NCBI GenBank assembly: GCA_030562195.1
Contig: JAUJPP010000002.1
Location: 806,001-870,000 of the forward strand
From: Nipponacmea schrenckii
Lineage: Eukaryota; Mollusca; Gastropoda; Lottiidae
DNA: 64,000 bases
Direction of reading: 5' to 3'
Shown here piece by piece: positions 23,703 to 38,700 of the stretch; within the stretch, counting starts at the first letter, position 1, and every line of letters starts with the position of its first letter. A model generated the notes under the pieces. That model was not told where the DNA came from. It saw nothing but the letters and a program-made list of their open reading frames with translations, and did no database searches. A program made the position numbers and the translations under genes.

Positions 23703-26700
23703 TTAACTTTCAACTTTTAACTTATTACCCAGTTCCTTATATTCTCTGTTGTCTTCTTTCTCCCCTTTTATCTTGATATAATTTAATAATCTACTCTACA
23801 AATGGAAAAAAAGACAAAAATGGACAGACTTATAGAGATGTGAATCAAAGAATAGCATTCTTTCTTACTACTATTCTATTTATATTATGGTGGCTAACTG
23901 ACAGATTTTGATGCATTGTATCTGAATTTTCCCGATTTATGGTCTTTCATACAGTATATATACTAGATATTCTTTTTATTTTAAAGCTATTTTATCACCC
24001 AATTTTGGATATTAATTTGAAATAGATAAAAGCAGAGGCAGTGTAATTTAAACATTTGAAAAGAAAATAAATCATTCATTTTACATACATTTTTAAAAAG
24101 AATTTTGTTTCAATCTGAAAACTTTGATAACAAGAAACGAAAAGAAAGAAAGAAACATCTATATTTTAAAAGGATAACAACTTAGGTTCACAAGTTTGTT
24201 TTGACAGGGATCCTTTCTACCAGCTGGTCCATGGCCAAACTTCTTAGCATTGATCTTTCCCGGATTATCTGTACCCATTTACAGCTGGGTGGACTGGAAT
24301 TATGAGTGAAGATGACATATTCAAGGTCATCGGACTTTCACACACCGATCAGGATTAGAACTCACGTTAGGCATTTTCAACGTATCCAAGCAAATGACGT
24401 CATGATGTTGAGAACCAACGCTCTAACAGCTGTGCTATAGAAGCCCACAAAGAAAGTACTTACTAATTGTTTTGATGAAGCAGAAGAATATTTTTGAGTT
24501 AATGACCATAAATTAATAAATAATGTATTCATACTTTTATTACTAATATCTCCATGTGCTATTATAGTATTAACTAATTCTAACGCTACACAACTCTGTC
24601 TCTTACCAAGCTAAAAAGAAAATGCAAAATAAGCACATCCCATAGGAATTACTATCATAACTAATTTAATTAAAAACAATTCTCTGGTTTCAAATGAGTA
24701 TTGGTTGAATACTGTTTGATGTAGGACCAAAAGAAAGAAAAAATCTCACTGACAGGTCACCCGGAAAATAGGGACAGGGGATTTTTCCAAGGATGCTACA
24801 CAGGATTAAAAGCCATGACCACTATTAGTTTGATTGAAAAAGTACCAAGTCCTTTGCCTTTGGGTTGCCATCAAGAAGCCATCTGACTTATGATGGTTGG
24901 AGATAATTTTGAGGGAAGGGTGAAAATGTGGAAGAGAGAGGTGAAGGGGGGGGGGGGGAGTGGACATGTGGCAAAGAGAGAGGATTTATGAAATAAAATA
25001 AATAGATTCATCCCACTTATCTGAACCTTCTAGGCTATTGAAGATGTGGGGAGCCCAGCACAACCCTCAATATAGCTATGACTTAAACAAATTTTCTTAC
25101 CTCTGGTGTTGCAAGTGTTTTTAAATGAGACAGTATCTCATTAATTAAAGTGTCAGCCATGCCTTTTAACTCATTGATATATTTAGGATCACTACCATAC
25201 ATTTTATCATTGGAATCAACTACAATAGAAACAACATTGTATGGAATAAGAAGACAAATTCTTCTAACACAGCTTTTGTAAGAAAAACTGTTCAATTGAA
25301 AGACTGATATACTATACCAGATACAGTCCAGCCAATAAAAAAAAACAACCCTACCTTTATCTATGTGGTATATATAAGACTCTTGGCTGGCTGAAGACAG
25401 TAGAGCTAATACTCTGATATAAACAATAGCTTTAGCATCACTGTTATTATCCCATGTATAATCTTGTAATACATTTAATAATCCTTTCAACATGTACATA
25501 ACACCAGCTTCAGGGTTGTCCTACAATAAACAGGAAGGCTTATGCTGAATTTTTTACCTCCAAGAAAAATGGGAGAGTGAAAAGATTACAAGTGGGAAGT
25601 AGTAATTACTACATTGTTCATAACTATCCAACTTCAGATTGAATAACTGTGCTTTATAGTAGATATTCTTTTCTTTTGTTATATACCTTTAATTCTATGG
25701 CAAAATGTAATTGACCAATTCAGAAATTGTATTTATCAAGTGTTAGAAATACAGCATTAGAGGAACAGATTCTACATTTTCAGGGGTTAGGAAAGTGAAA
25801 TTTTCAGCCTTAACTGTAAGGCTACAAATTATTGCGAGATAGAAATTAATGCGTTAAATGCGACCTTTCCGCGATCGCATTAATTTGTATCCGCATTTTT
25901 AAATACATATTTCCAAGTGAATTAAAGGAAAAAAAAATCAATGATGGACAAAAGGTAGAATGAGTCAAGTATTTAAATTGAGACCGGGCGGGATTCAGTA
26001 ATTAGGTAATTATCTCTAAATTTGAAGCTGATTAGTAATCAATGACTTTAAAAACAAAAGATGTTCACACTTGGAACTATCTAAAGATAAAATCTTGATC
26101 ATTGTTCATGTCTTCATTCATTAAACACTTGTAGAGTTCCGGGAAGCCCTTTTCTTTTTAATGATATTAAAAAAGGCAACACCTATCGCGGATCGCATTA
26201 ATTTGTACTCCTATTTCAGTCTCTATACCCCATGTCGCATTAATTTGCTGATGCATTAATTTCTAGCCTTACAGTATAGTATTTGCGGGTTACCATCAAA
26301 ATGTAAGCCTTCTTAGCCATGTAAGCATTATTTATCCATGTTTGATAGTTAAAGACATGTTGCTTTTCGAACATTTATTTCATTTTGAAGATCATTTAAT
26401 GATGTCACATGCATACAGTACTTAGACACAATTATCCTATCCAACTTTGCCTATGTACATATCAGAAACAAGAGGTTCAACTTTTGGATACCCAAAGTTT
26501 TTGCGAAAATAAAAGGGTGAAATTTTCTGTTTGAGTTCTATTTGAAGGAATTATGCAATATTTTTTACAGGTTTCTTACTTTTGTAGACTATTAACATAT
26601 ATTCAAGGCTTAAATCAACTCTAAAATTGGCAAATTTGTCCCTTTAAACTATTTAGCAAATCACAAACCAAATTTCCTAATTCTGCCATTCTAACTGATA

Positions 26701-29700
26701 CTAATTGGTAACTGATACTTCCTAGTATGAAACTTCCCACACAGCAGAAGTAATCAATACCCTTGTTTATATTATACATGTATGTCAGTTTGGGGAAGTG
26801 GTAAATTGAATCTGATAGGCATAAACAAATCCCTTAGTCAAGAAAGGTCTCTTATAGCAGTGTTTAGCTATGTCATTGGATGTCATGACTGAGTAATAGC
26901 TCTAATTGGATGTCATGACTGAGTAATGACCTAATGACTGTGTCATTGGATGTCTGACTAAGTTAATAGCTATGTCACTGGATGTTATGACTCAGTTATC
27001 AGCTTTGTCACTGGATGTCATGACTCAGTTATTAGCTTTGTCACTGGATGTCATGACTCAGTTATTAGCTTGTCACTTTTTGTCATGACTCAGTTATTAG
27101 CTTTGTCACTGGATGTCATGACTCAGTTATAAGCTTTGTCATTGGATGTCATGACTCAGTTATTAGATATGTTACTGAATATCATGACTCAGTTATTAGA
27201 TATGCCACTGTACATGTCATGACTCAGTTATTTGCTTTGTTACTTGATGTCATGACTTAGTTAACAGCCTTATCACTGGATGTCATGACTCAGTTATAAG
27301 CTCAGTCACTAGATGTTATGACTCAGTTATTAGCTTTGTCACTGGATGTCATGACTCAGTTATAAGCTTAGTCACTAGATGTTATGACTCAGTTATTAGC
27401 TTTGTCACTGGATGTCATGACTCAGTTATTAGCTTTGTCACTGGATGTCATGACTCAGTTATTAGATATGTCACTGTATGTCATGACTCAGTTATTAGAT
27501 ATGTCACTGTATGTCATGAGTCAGTTATAAGCCTTGTCACTGGATGTCATGACTCAGTTATTAGATATGTCACTGTATGTCATGACTCAGTTATTAGATA
27601 TGCCTACTGTATGTCATGACTCAGTTATTTGCTTTGTTACTTGATGTCATGACTTAGTTAACAGCCTTATCACTGGATGTCATGACTCAGTCACTAGATG
27701 TTATGACTCAGTTATTAGCTTTGTCACTGGATGTCATGACTCAGTTATAAGCTTAGTCACTAGATGTTATGACTCAGTTATTAGCTTTGTCACTGGATGT
27801 CATGACTCAGTTATTAGCTTTGTCACTGGATGTCATGACTCAGTTATTAGATATGTCACTGTATGTCATGACTCAGTTATTAGATATGTCACTGTATGTC
27901 ATGAGTCAGTTATAAGCCTTGTCACTGGCTGTCATGACTGAGTTTTAGATATTTCACTGTATGTCATGACTCAGTTATTAGGTTCGTTACTGGATGTTAT
28001 GACTCAGTTATTAGCATTGTCACTGGATGTCATGACTCAGTTATTAGCCTTGTCACTGGATGTCATGACTCAGTTATCAGCTTTGCCCATGGATGTCATG
28101 ACTCAGTTATAAGCTTTGTCACTGGATGTAATGACTCAGTTATTAGCTTTGTCACTGGATGCCATTACTCAGTTATTAGATATGTCACTGAATGCCATTA
28201 TTGTCATTAATGTTATTAGCTATATCATTGCATGCCATGAAATAGAATCTCCAAGTAGGAAAATCATGTGATGCTAAGGAATTAGAAAGAGCCACTCCAC
28301 AATTCAGAATATTCACATTAATAGTAAAAGAGAAAGTTCCTGCTAGATGTTAGACTTCATGGCATTGTATTTAATCTCAGGAAAATGTTAATTATATTTA
28401 TATATACAAGAAACCAGATATACAATTAATGATAGTTCAAGTTATATGTACCGGTATATAAAGAAAACTTACTGGAATTGTTAGTATTGTAGATATAAAA
28501 TTTAGTATATAATCAATTAAAATTGGTTCTGTAGCTCGAGTTTTACCATCTATTTCCATCTGCTTGGGTAAATCAGGTATCAGGGAAATTGCAGCTTTAA
28601 AGAATGCATCACCTGTAGAAAAATCAAATAAGTTTAATAATAGATAGTTGTACATTGTGCATGTTCTATGTTATTAATAAAGATGAAGATTTAGCAAGTA
28701 TCTAGTGCCTAAGTATAAAGCATTCTAAAAGTAATACCCAAACAAGCAATCTGAACTTTACTTATGAGTCATACTAGTCTACAGATATCAGAAGTACTTA
28801 ATTATATCTTTTATCCTTACATAGAGAAATTAAATAGAAATTCGCAAGAACTCAAATTTTATGCTACATCGTTAATCTAAATTGAAGTCAGTTATATATT
28901 CAAAGATAAAAGAAAGAAAATTTTAGAGAAATTCTGGGCTGTAAGCAGTGCTAGTACTAAACTTTGGTATACATTGCTCAATCTTAACAAAATCATGCTT
29001 ATTATTAGGTGACTTTAGATAAATTTTGCTGGTTGTAGTCAAGAAATGCAGAATTTTTACTGTTTTGCTTTTCATATATTGTATTTTGTAACACTTCTAT
29101 AATGAAATAAATATTGTTTACAAAAAAAAAAAAAAAAATGGAGAATTATCTAGATCAATTTCACTAGATCTACACCAACAAGCAGCTAGTTGTTATTGGA
29201 AGATTTGTATGAGAACAAATATTTGAAAAAGACAGTTGTAGTGGAAATCTATATAAAAGCCTTGCATACGGCCCTAGAGAGGGACAGTGGCTTACCTTGT
29301 GAATAACACTGGTTTAATAATGCTACTTGACCAGATATTAAATACAATTGTAATTGTGAATATACAGATTGTAAAGATGGTATTGTTATAAAACAATAAG
29401 CAGCACAGGCCTACAAATATATACAATTGTACAATAAATAGTTAAATGTCACCTCAGAGACATGGTCCTAAAGCAACATTAGGATATATACATGATAGAA
29501 AACTTGTTTTGAAAAAATACAACAATGATTCAATGGAGGCCGCCATTTTGAATTACTCCAAATATTACAAGATCACTGATTGGATACATTTAGTAGTGAC
29601 GTATGGTTTGCTAAAGGAGGTTAATAGTCTCTAATGATGAGAATCTGGGATGGTGAAAGCAATGGTTGGTTCATGTATATATCCAAACGTTGCTTTAGGA

Positions 29701-32700
29701 ACATGCTACAGGGATAGCTTGACCCATTCTAGAAACATATACAAACAACCTTTCATCTCCCAATAAAAATTAAAGAATACAACAGTAATCTAAATTAACT
29801 GAGTATATTTTCAGGTTTTGGTTTGAAGAATCATCAATATGTTTCTATTACTCAATTCATCTCATGCACTATTCACTATCTTCAGTTCTCTAAATATTAC
29901 TCAGTTTTACCTTTGTTTAAAGAATAAAACTTGGTCATCAAACATTATCCTGTATGTAAGGGTTGAGAGTTCCGCTAACTATTACTCAGTTAACAGTTGA
30001 TTGAAAATACAACTTACTCATCAAACTCTACTTATAATATATCTAACACAACTTATTACATAAAAGTAGTACTCAACTGGATTAAAATTTAATAAAGAAT
30101 AAAACTCAGTCCTCAAATTTTTCTCAGTACATATCTAACAAAACTCATTATCTTCATTAAACATTTATTTTTTTTTAAAGAATAAAACTCAGTAACCCAA
30201 ATCTGCTCATTATATATCTACCTTCATTGATAGAAAGTTGCAATAAATATTACTCCGTTTTATCATTTATTTAAGAATCTCCAACAATGTTAGGCATAGG
30301 ATAGAAAAAACTTTGCATGCCATTATAGTTAGGGTATTGAAATTTAAAAAAAATATATAAATACCCTAACAAAAGCTGCTGTTTTTCTGGAATGATTTCC
30401 TGTTACAACTTGTCTTGTATCCATTGATAATTTATTTACACTCTAAACAAAAAAAAATTAACTGATTCTTGTCTGACAAGTGAAAAGTTAGCAGACTAGG
30501 GATTAGGGAAATTGAAATAAAAATTAAATGAATGGAGTTTTACGTCCTATCTTTCTACATAGGGTGATTAAATAAAAGGCACTGACACAGGGTTAAAGTT
30601 TTGTTTACAAATATCATGGTGTTATACTAAATAAAAAAAAGTAATTGCGTAAAGTGGACCTGCAAAATAGATGCACCTTAACAACTTTGATCTACTGCTG
30701 ATAGTAACTGCGTGATCTCCACTGAAGTTAAAATGCTCAATAAATCCACTATAAAAAGTACCAATATAACAGTAAGTAATTACAATAGTATACCTGAATA
30801 AGTTGAATCAAAACAGTATCTAGATTACTAAAATTAGATCGAGCTTCAACATAGAAACTGAGCTGTTGTTCAAAATCTCGACCAAATGATATCTGTCTAA
30901 TAAAACCACAGATCATGTTTGATATCACTCTCTTCTCATCTTCCAATGTTAGAGCACTGAAATAATAGATCTATCATGGCAACACAATACATTATGCTTT
31001 GTGTAGGCAATACTTACATGAGCATTTCGGACCATAATTGTAGGCTTTGATATGTGTTGTTTCAATTTTATATTCCATTATTATTCTTTGATAACAATTT
31101 CATTAACTGGCAAATTCAATATTTTATTTCTTAAATAATGGTTAGGACATTAGAACTATCCTAATCTTTATTGACATGAACTGAGATAAGGTGGTAGAGA
31201 ACCAGATATATCCTTTATTCGTTATAGAAATTCTTTCTATGTATCATAACTAAGACTTACTTCACTGAATCATGCATAGTTTTACATATAAACATCATAG
31301 CATTAATAACTACAGGATCATTGGTACTTTCTTCTTGATATCTATTATAATAATATATAGCTTTATATAGCACAAAAAATAACGATAAGGGCAGATTGAA
31401 AGTGCATAGTTTAGAAAGAGTGTAATGAAGCGAGGAATGTCAGAATGATTGGATAAAGATACATGGAATGAAGGACCAGAAAGGATTGAATAAAAAGTCC
31501 TGTGTATGACAGAGAATAGATAGTTTTACATGATGTATCCATCGGCAAACATCTCCCATCATCATAATCTTTGAATTAGTATATGGCAGACACAATAGAA
31601 TATGACTGAATAATATTCAAGTGTTTCTGAAGACTATTAGTCAAAACGGCATTTTAAAGAGCTCTCTTGCAAGAAAACCTACTTTACAAAGCCCTTAAAA
31701 TCAAGATATTTCTTACAAGGTCTTATTGTTCAAAAGCAGATAATTTTCTATTTTTTAATTTTTGGAGTCAATCTTTGTGTTATTACCATTGTATAAAATG
31801 ACTTACTTATCAAATGATTCAGCTACTGTTTTACAAGCTTCAACTTTTACTGTTTCTCTTTGAAACATATCAATAAATGGCATAAACTTGTCCTACAAAA
31901 AAAACCGATAACAATGTACATAGGAGTAAATCCTGCTCTACTTTCAATAAAGCCAAATCTTTCAAAGCCATTTGTTGTCTGTCATGTCATATCAATAGGT
32001 AACTGAAGGGAATAAAAAATTCTTTTTAGAAACAGCTTGAATTACAATATAGAAGTGATCAGAGAACTGATAAATGTCCAACCTATCTCTTATATACCTC
32101 TTATAAATCTATTCTCTTTATATTTTCATATACATTGCAAACTAGAAATCATTCATAATCTAGCAAAAGTTTTCTAAAATTACACTTACAACACTCATCA
32201 GACAGCAATAAAGAAAATTAGCTATAAAAGACTCAGTAGTTTAAATATCACTAAGTATTTAATAAAAGATACAAAAGAAAGGAATACAAATAAAATAAAA
32301 CTTACAAGAGAAAATAATAAGGAGAAGTCATGTTGATGTACAAGTATTTTGGATACTATTGATAATAACTGTGGATAATAATCTTCGTAAGCTCTATCTG
32401 GTGTCATATGTTTTATTATATCACCAATAATAGTATTAACCTCACGTTTCTACAAAATACAGAAATTATACTTTATATTTAATCTTCCAGGCATATATAA
32501 AGGTAGTCCAAAACTTGCTGACTTCCCAGCCTCTGATAGCTATTTGGACAGATATGGCTGGGGGAGAGTCAAAAAAGAAAACTTGGGATTTTCCGCACCT
32601 CCACAGGTGCAGGGTTTTTTAAACTTATTTACATACCTCGAATACACTAAACCTTGATATATTTGGAAAGATGGATGTTTTTGCAGTTCATCATCCCCCT

Positions 32701-35700
32701 ACACCACTCATGTCAAGCCTGTGGTTGCGTTTTTTTCAAGAATTTCAATCAAGTTTCGGACTAATATAATGGCGGGAAAATTGTTTTAGGCGATTTTTTA
32801 TCCTGACCTTCATCTAAATATGTTGGAGGGTATTACATCAATACAATTATTCTATAATCCATAATTCTTATAAACCAAAAAGCTGTGATGTAACTGCATC
32901 ATTAAATGTAAATATATATATACAAACAACTTACACCAAAATTTTTAGCAACGAATTCAATCCAGGTCTCAGCACAACCAATATATTCCTACAAAAATAA
33001 CACATGATTATAACTTTATATTATTTAATAGTGCATATTTACGGTAAAGGTAATTATCTACAGAAGAGTAGGACAACTAGAAAACTCAATTCATTAAGAA
33101 ACTGGTAGCCTTTGACGTCTGCAAAATTTCAAAATTAAAACTTACAGATGGGTTTTTAAGTTTTGTAACAACTTTCCAGACATCATTCAAAACATTTAAT
33201 TTTTGATCTGCTGGTGGGTCAGCCATAACTAAACACAAACCATGAGTTCTATATAACAGATGCTGGAATACAATAATACATATACAATAACTTTTCTTTA
33301 TCACATCTCAGTGTGTACTCAATACAGACCACTTGGAAACTTCCAAGAGTAATATTATTATTCAAATGAGATGTAAAAGTCAAAGGTCAGAATATAAAAT
33401 TGTTAGATTCTTACTTTTGGTAATCCTGTATCTTCACAGTCTTTAATCATATCAGTAAATTGGTTAGATCTAGCTGCTATAAATTGTGGATTAAATGCTG
33501 ACATTATAGAGTTTACCAATAAGGCACTGAAATAAAAATTACATTGCCTTGTACTATATGGATTGATTCCATTGGTTAGTTCTGCATCTTCTGGATTCAT
33601 GGAATCGACTACGTGACATTTAATAAAACAAGCAGGAACAGGGTTCAAAACATGTTCCTCTTGTGCCAAAAAAATAGAAGCTGCAGATAGAATTTAAAAA
33701 TGGCAGAGAAAGGGAAAAAAAAGAACATTTATAATTGGCAAATATATAATTGAATTGCTTTGTCAGTGAAAAGATAGAAGGTCCAACAACTAAAAAATAA
33801 TGGACACTTTTTTCAAAATAATGGACACTTTTTTCAAAATAATGGACACTTTTTTCAAAATAATGGACATTTAGTGAACAATTTTCATAAAATAGTGGAC
33901 AGTTAGTGAGTAGTTCAAACAACACTCAGACATTGGATAAATACAACAAAGGATGACGTCATAGCTGTTATTTAAACCTAAAAGAAACATACAGAAACGA
34001 ATCATTATTTAGAATTGAGACCTAACAATTGATTCAATAAAGAGAGCTGTAAGTGCATAAAATAGGACACATACCTGTTACATTGTTCTTTACATTTCTC
34101 TAATATTTGTGTCAGTATTTTATCAGAAGCTCGGTGAGCACAGCATTGTAATAACCAATCTACAGCTGGGGAAAATAAGGTCAAATATCGAGGCATTTCT
34201 AATTTCTGCATAGCTAATATATTCTGTACACTATCACCTTGAATCTGAAAAAAAAACATAGAAGTTTTTGAAAGTGATTTAAGGAAGAACTGAGTGATAA
34301 AAGACTTATTAAAGAATTGAGTAAATAAAGAAGTACATGTAAATTATTAAAGAAATGAGTTATTATTAAAGTACTGAGTTATTAAAGTACCAAGTTATTA
34401 AAGTACTGAGTTATTAAAGTACTGATTTATTTAAGAAGAGAGTAACAAAAGAAGTGAGTTATTAAAAAAGTGAGTTATCAAAATTATTAAAGAAGTGAGT
34501 TATCAAAGTTATTAAAGAAGTGAGTTATTAAACAAATGAGTTATCAATGTAGAGAGTTATAAAAGAAGGGTTACCTGGTATCAGAGAAGTGGGTTATAAT
34601 TTTAATTTACTCAAGTTAAACCACCTAATGTAGAATAAGATAAATAATATTTCCTGTGTCAGTTGGACTTTAAGAAAATAATTTACCTGTGGGAATGTCT
34701 TTAAGAAATCATCTAAACATGGCATTAGATGAATCGTTATACTTGGTGCTACTTTAAAACCAACCTAAAATATATATTAGGTATTGTAGTGATAATTTCA
34801 TTTAGTGATAAATATTTCTGTTTGAGAAAATATCAAATTCTGAAGAAATTAAGAAGCCAAAAAACAAGCCAAATTTTACAAGTTACACATATTTTAAATA
34901 CATGTACCTTTGATGTATTACTTCATTGCTGCTACACAATTTTATCTCAAACAGCTCTACCCATAGATTTGAATATTCATTTATAAAGGAGGAATCTATC
35001 AGGAACAGGCTTGCTCCTATAAACCCCGTTCTCTTTCCATTCTTTTTCAGTGTTGGGTCAACAATTTCTAATGTTATTCATCAAATTCTCAAAAACAAGA
35101 TAGTATGTTAAAGAATTCTGCTTGAATTTGGTATCATTGAAGTATATCTTAGATTTTTTTGAGATGAAGAAGCTGAAATTGACATCATACTTACTCGACA
35201 TAGATAACATCTTGCATAAGCTGCGACTAAAGGATCCCCAATACCACGGCACATGTAGGCTAACCTACTTAATGCTTCTGAATAATCACTGAAAACAACA
35301 TATCATTTCATTTTCTCTTCTTTCATTCATTATTATTCACTATCTTAACAAATTACTAGAAATGTTGACATTACTTAGATTGACGAAAATTATAACTAAG
35401 GTAATAACTACTGCACAAAAGTAAAACTTTATTTCAATTTAATTTCTCAATTACTTACACACTTAGAAAATTATAACTCTTTAAGTACAAACTAATGCTT
35501 GAATGAACTTTATTTCATTTTAATTTTTCAGTTTATTACTAACTTATAAAATTGTAACTCTTTAAGTACAAACTAGTGCATAAATGAACTTTATTTCATT
35601 TTAATTTTCAGTTTCTTATAAAAAATTATAACTCTTTAAGTACAAACCAGTGCATGGATGAACTTTTTCATTTTAATTTCTGAATTACTTACTTAGATTG

Positions 35701-38700
35701 GAGAAAATTATAACTCTTTATAAGTGCTGCCTCAACATAAAATCTTGGAATCAATTCTCTGATGGAAGCTATTTTAAAGAACCAATTTCTACAAGTTTCT
35801 TTAGCAGATTCAGGTACTTGGTCAGATGTGAATTTCTCTGTAAGCAAGAAATTAAATTTTGTGATCTATAAACAAGTCTGGGAATTTTATTTTTATATAA
35901 ATTGCAAAGAATTTCGTACATCTAGCTAGGATAAAGAAGAAGATTCAATGTTAGAAATAGAATTTAATACTATGCATCACAAGTGAAAAACTCTGGCAAC
36001 CCACAGTTTCTTTTCCATTGAAGCAGCCAGTCTGATTTATCAATCTTCACGTATTTCAATCATAAAGCACACACATTATCAACGAATGTAAGAATTGCAC
36101 TCAAAAGTTACTATGGTATCATATAGAGCATTAGTACATTGTAAAGTATGTTTAGATGTGATTCACTTCAAATTATTACCTGGTAATCTTACTGGTACAC
36201 CACTACCAGCTGGTATATACTGAGCTTTCTCTCTCAATCTATCATACACCAGTTTACCTACAATACCATACACTCTACTTTACAAATAACATACATTAAC
36301 TAGAAAACAAGTACACAAAATAGCTCATTGGATTGTTGAATTCCTAACCAATTAAGCACCTTTTAAATTTGTCAATTTGTCCACTCATCTACATGTATTT
36401 CAAATTAATCCTTGTAAGACATTTAGAAATATCATTGCACATTAAGAAACAATTATTATGGACATTAACTTCTATTAATTATTCTTTTAAACACAACATT
36501 TCATTACATTTCTGAGAACGTTACCTGTATGTGTAATGAATGGGTTTAAAAGAATTACTAAAGAAGTCTATATCCATTAAATAATTGTTGTCTCTCATTT
36601 GAAATTATTTCAATGCATTTATCTAAAGGCTCAGTTTAGTCCAACCTACACAGGCTTATAGTAGTGAAAACCACAAGTCAATTACATGACAATATTACAT
36701 GTTCCTATTAGACAGAGATAGATTTCCTATAGAGGTTAAATGAAGTAAAGGAAAGGAACTGGGTGCACTGGAATTATGAGTGAAGATGACTTATTCAAGG
36801 TCATCAAACTTTCACACACCGATCGAACCAACGCTCCAAAGTATAAGAGATATTACCAAAAGTATCCAATATATCTGTTATGAGTACAAATTTACTGGGA
36901 TAAAACGGTATAACTGATACATCTGCTAATAACTTGGAACACTGAATATAAAAATAATGGTTAAGTAAAAATGCATAATAAGCTTAATAAAACAATTTTG
37001 AACAAACTTAAGTCACTTACAAAAGCTCTTTTGTTGAAAAAGCGATCTTCCTTTATTTGGATGAACAAATTAAGCAAACACATTAATTAGATATAGAAAA
37101 CAAAAGATTTCATTTCAATATGAAATAATGAATTATTATGCACACAATCAAATTCACTGTTTATACCTGAATAGCTATTTTTAATGCTGTTACTCTATGA
37201 TCCTTTTCCCAGGCAGTAACTAATGCTAGATTTAATTCATCTATTCTCTTTACATAATCTTGTTGACTTAAATTTAACATTTGCTGTACTGAACCCTGCA
37301 AAGCGAAAACTTTTATTTTAAAAGTACTACAGTGAAAATAACACAGCAGTGTATGAAACAGCTTTTTACAATAGCTTATTTATTTCTAGTTTCATTGGAT
37401 TAGAAAGAGGTTTTGTAAATTTTCTATCCATATTGGGGCAATGTATGGCTTCATTATTTCTGTCAGATGTCTGTGGTTCCTATTATTACAGGAATGCTCA
37501 ATTTTATATCATGATGTTGTGATAGAGGCAAACACAGTAGAAATATGTAATAGTGCTGTATAAACATAACTAGTTTTAAGTTACAAGGTACAAGCATAGG
37601 TACAAATTTTTACCTCATCAAAATCATCAAGCTGTTCTAATCTGTTTTTAACTTTATCGCTGACTGAAGTGGTCTGTGCTTTAATCACAACTAAAACAGA
37701 AAAAAGAAATATGATTTATTTAGTGCTACCATGGATGAAACATGACACCAACAACAAAAGCTAAGATTACTACAAACATCTTGTGATGAATCCATTTCAC
37801 CTGTTGGTCTTTAAGCAAACCTCTTAGTATTGATTATTCCCACAAAAATGAATACTGAGAGAATAATCTTATTCCTCTAACAGTCTGCTTAAATCAAATG
37901 TGAGCTTTTGTAACAAAACCTTGTGTCTAGTGATTCCAGTTAACCATATGCGTTTTATGATGTCAATATCCCAAACACTATTGCTGAAACAAAAGTTTAT
38001 CAAAATTTTACATACCTTTCTCTTTATCTGAAGCTGATAGGAAACTAGTTGTAATGGAAAGTTTTTCTGATGTTGTATATTTAGCCAAAATATTGGCCTT
38101 CTTTGTTGACCATGGTTCAAAATTTTCATCCAAATCATCTTCCACTATATCACCTGCTGCAGTCTAAACCAAGAAATATTAAAGAAGAATATATTTTTTG
38201 TCATAAATGATAAATAAAAAAAAATTACTCTAAGACAAACACATTCTTGATTTTCTATCCATATTCAGCTTTTGGCTTAAGCGCTGATAAAGCAATTGCT
38301 ATATTTCAATGCTATACTTGAATACTTGGATGGTACAATCAACTGCTTATCAAATATTTCAATCCAAATAAACCTGCATCTACTGATCACATTATAGTAA
38401 AATATTTTACAGTTTTATGACTGACCTTTTCAAAACTATTTGACTTCTTCTTAGTAACAGGAAGTTCTACTTCAGCCGCAAACTTTGATAAAGGATCTAC
38501 ACCTTCAAAGGCTTGACTCAATGGATTGCTAGCCCCTAAAGGGTCTAAAGAACTTAAAGGATCAGCAATCTGATTAGTTAATGACTGTGATTTCTTGTTT
38601 ACTTGAACATTCTTTTTAACTTCAGTCACCTACAACAGTAAATAAAAAAGTTTATATAGATATCATGCAGTAATTATATAATATCACAATGTTTTCTTAT

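Noticed and set aside
26860..28230. CRISPR-like array
   Set aside because: The repeats are continuous 33-mers without unique spacers, in an animal intron.
29446..29634. 62-codon plus-strand frame in a VPS35L intron
   Set aside because: It is covered by a 245 bp MITE with inverted ends and has no domain.
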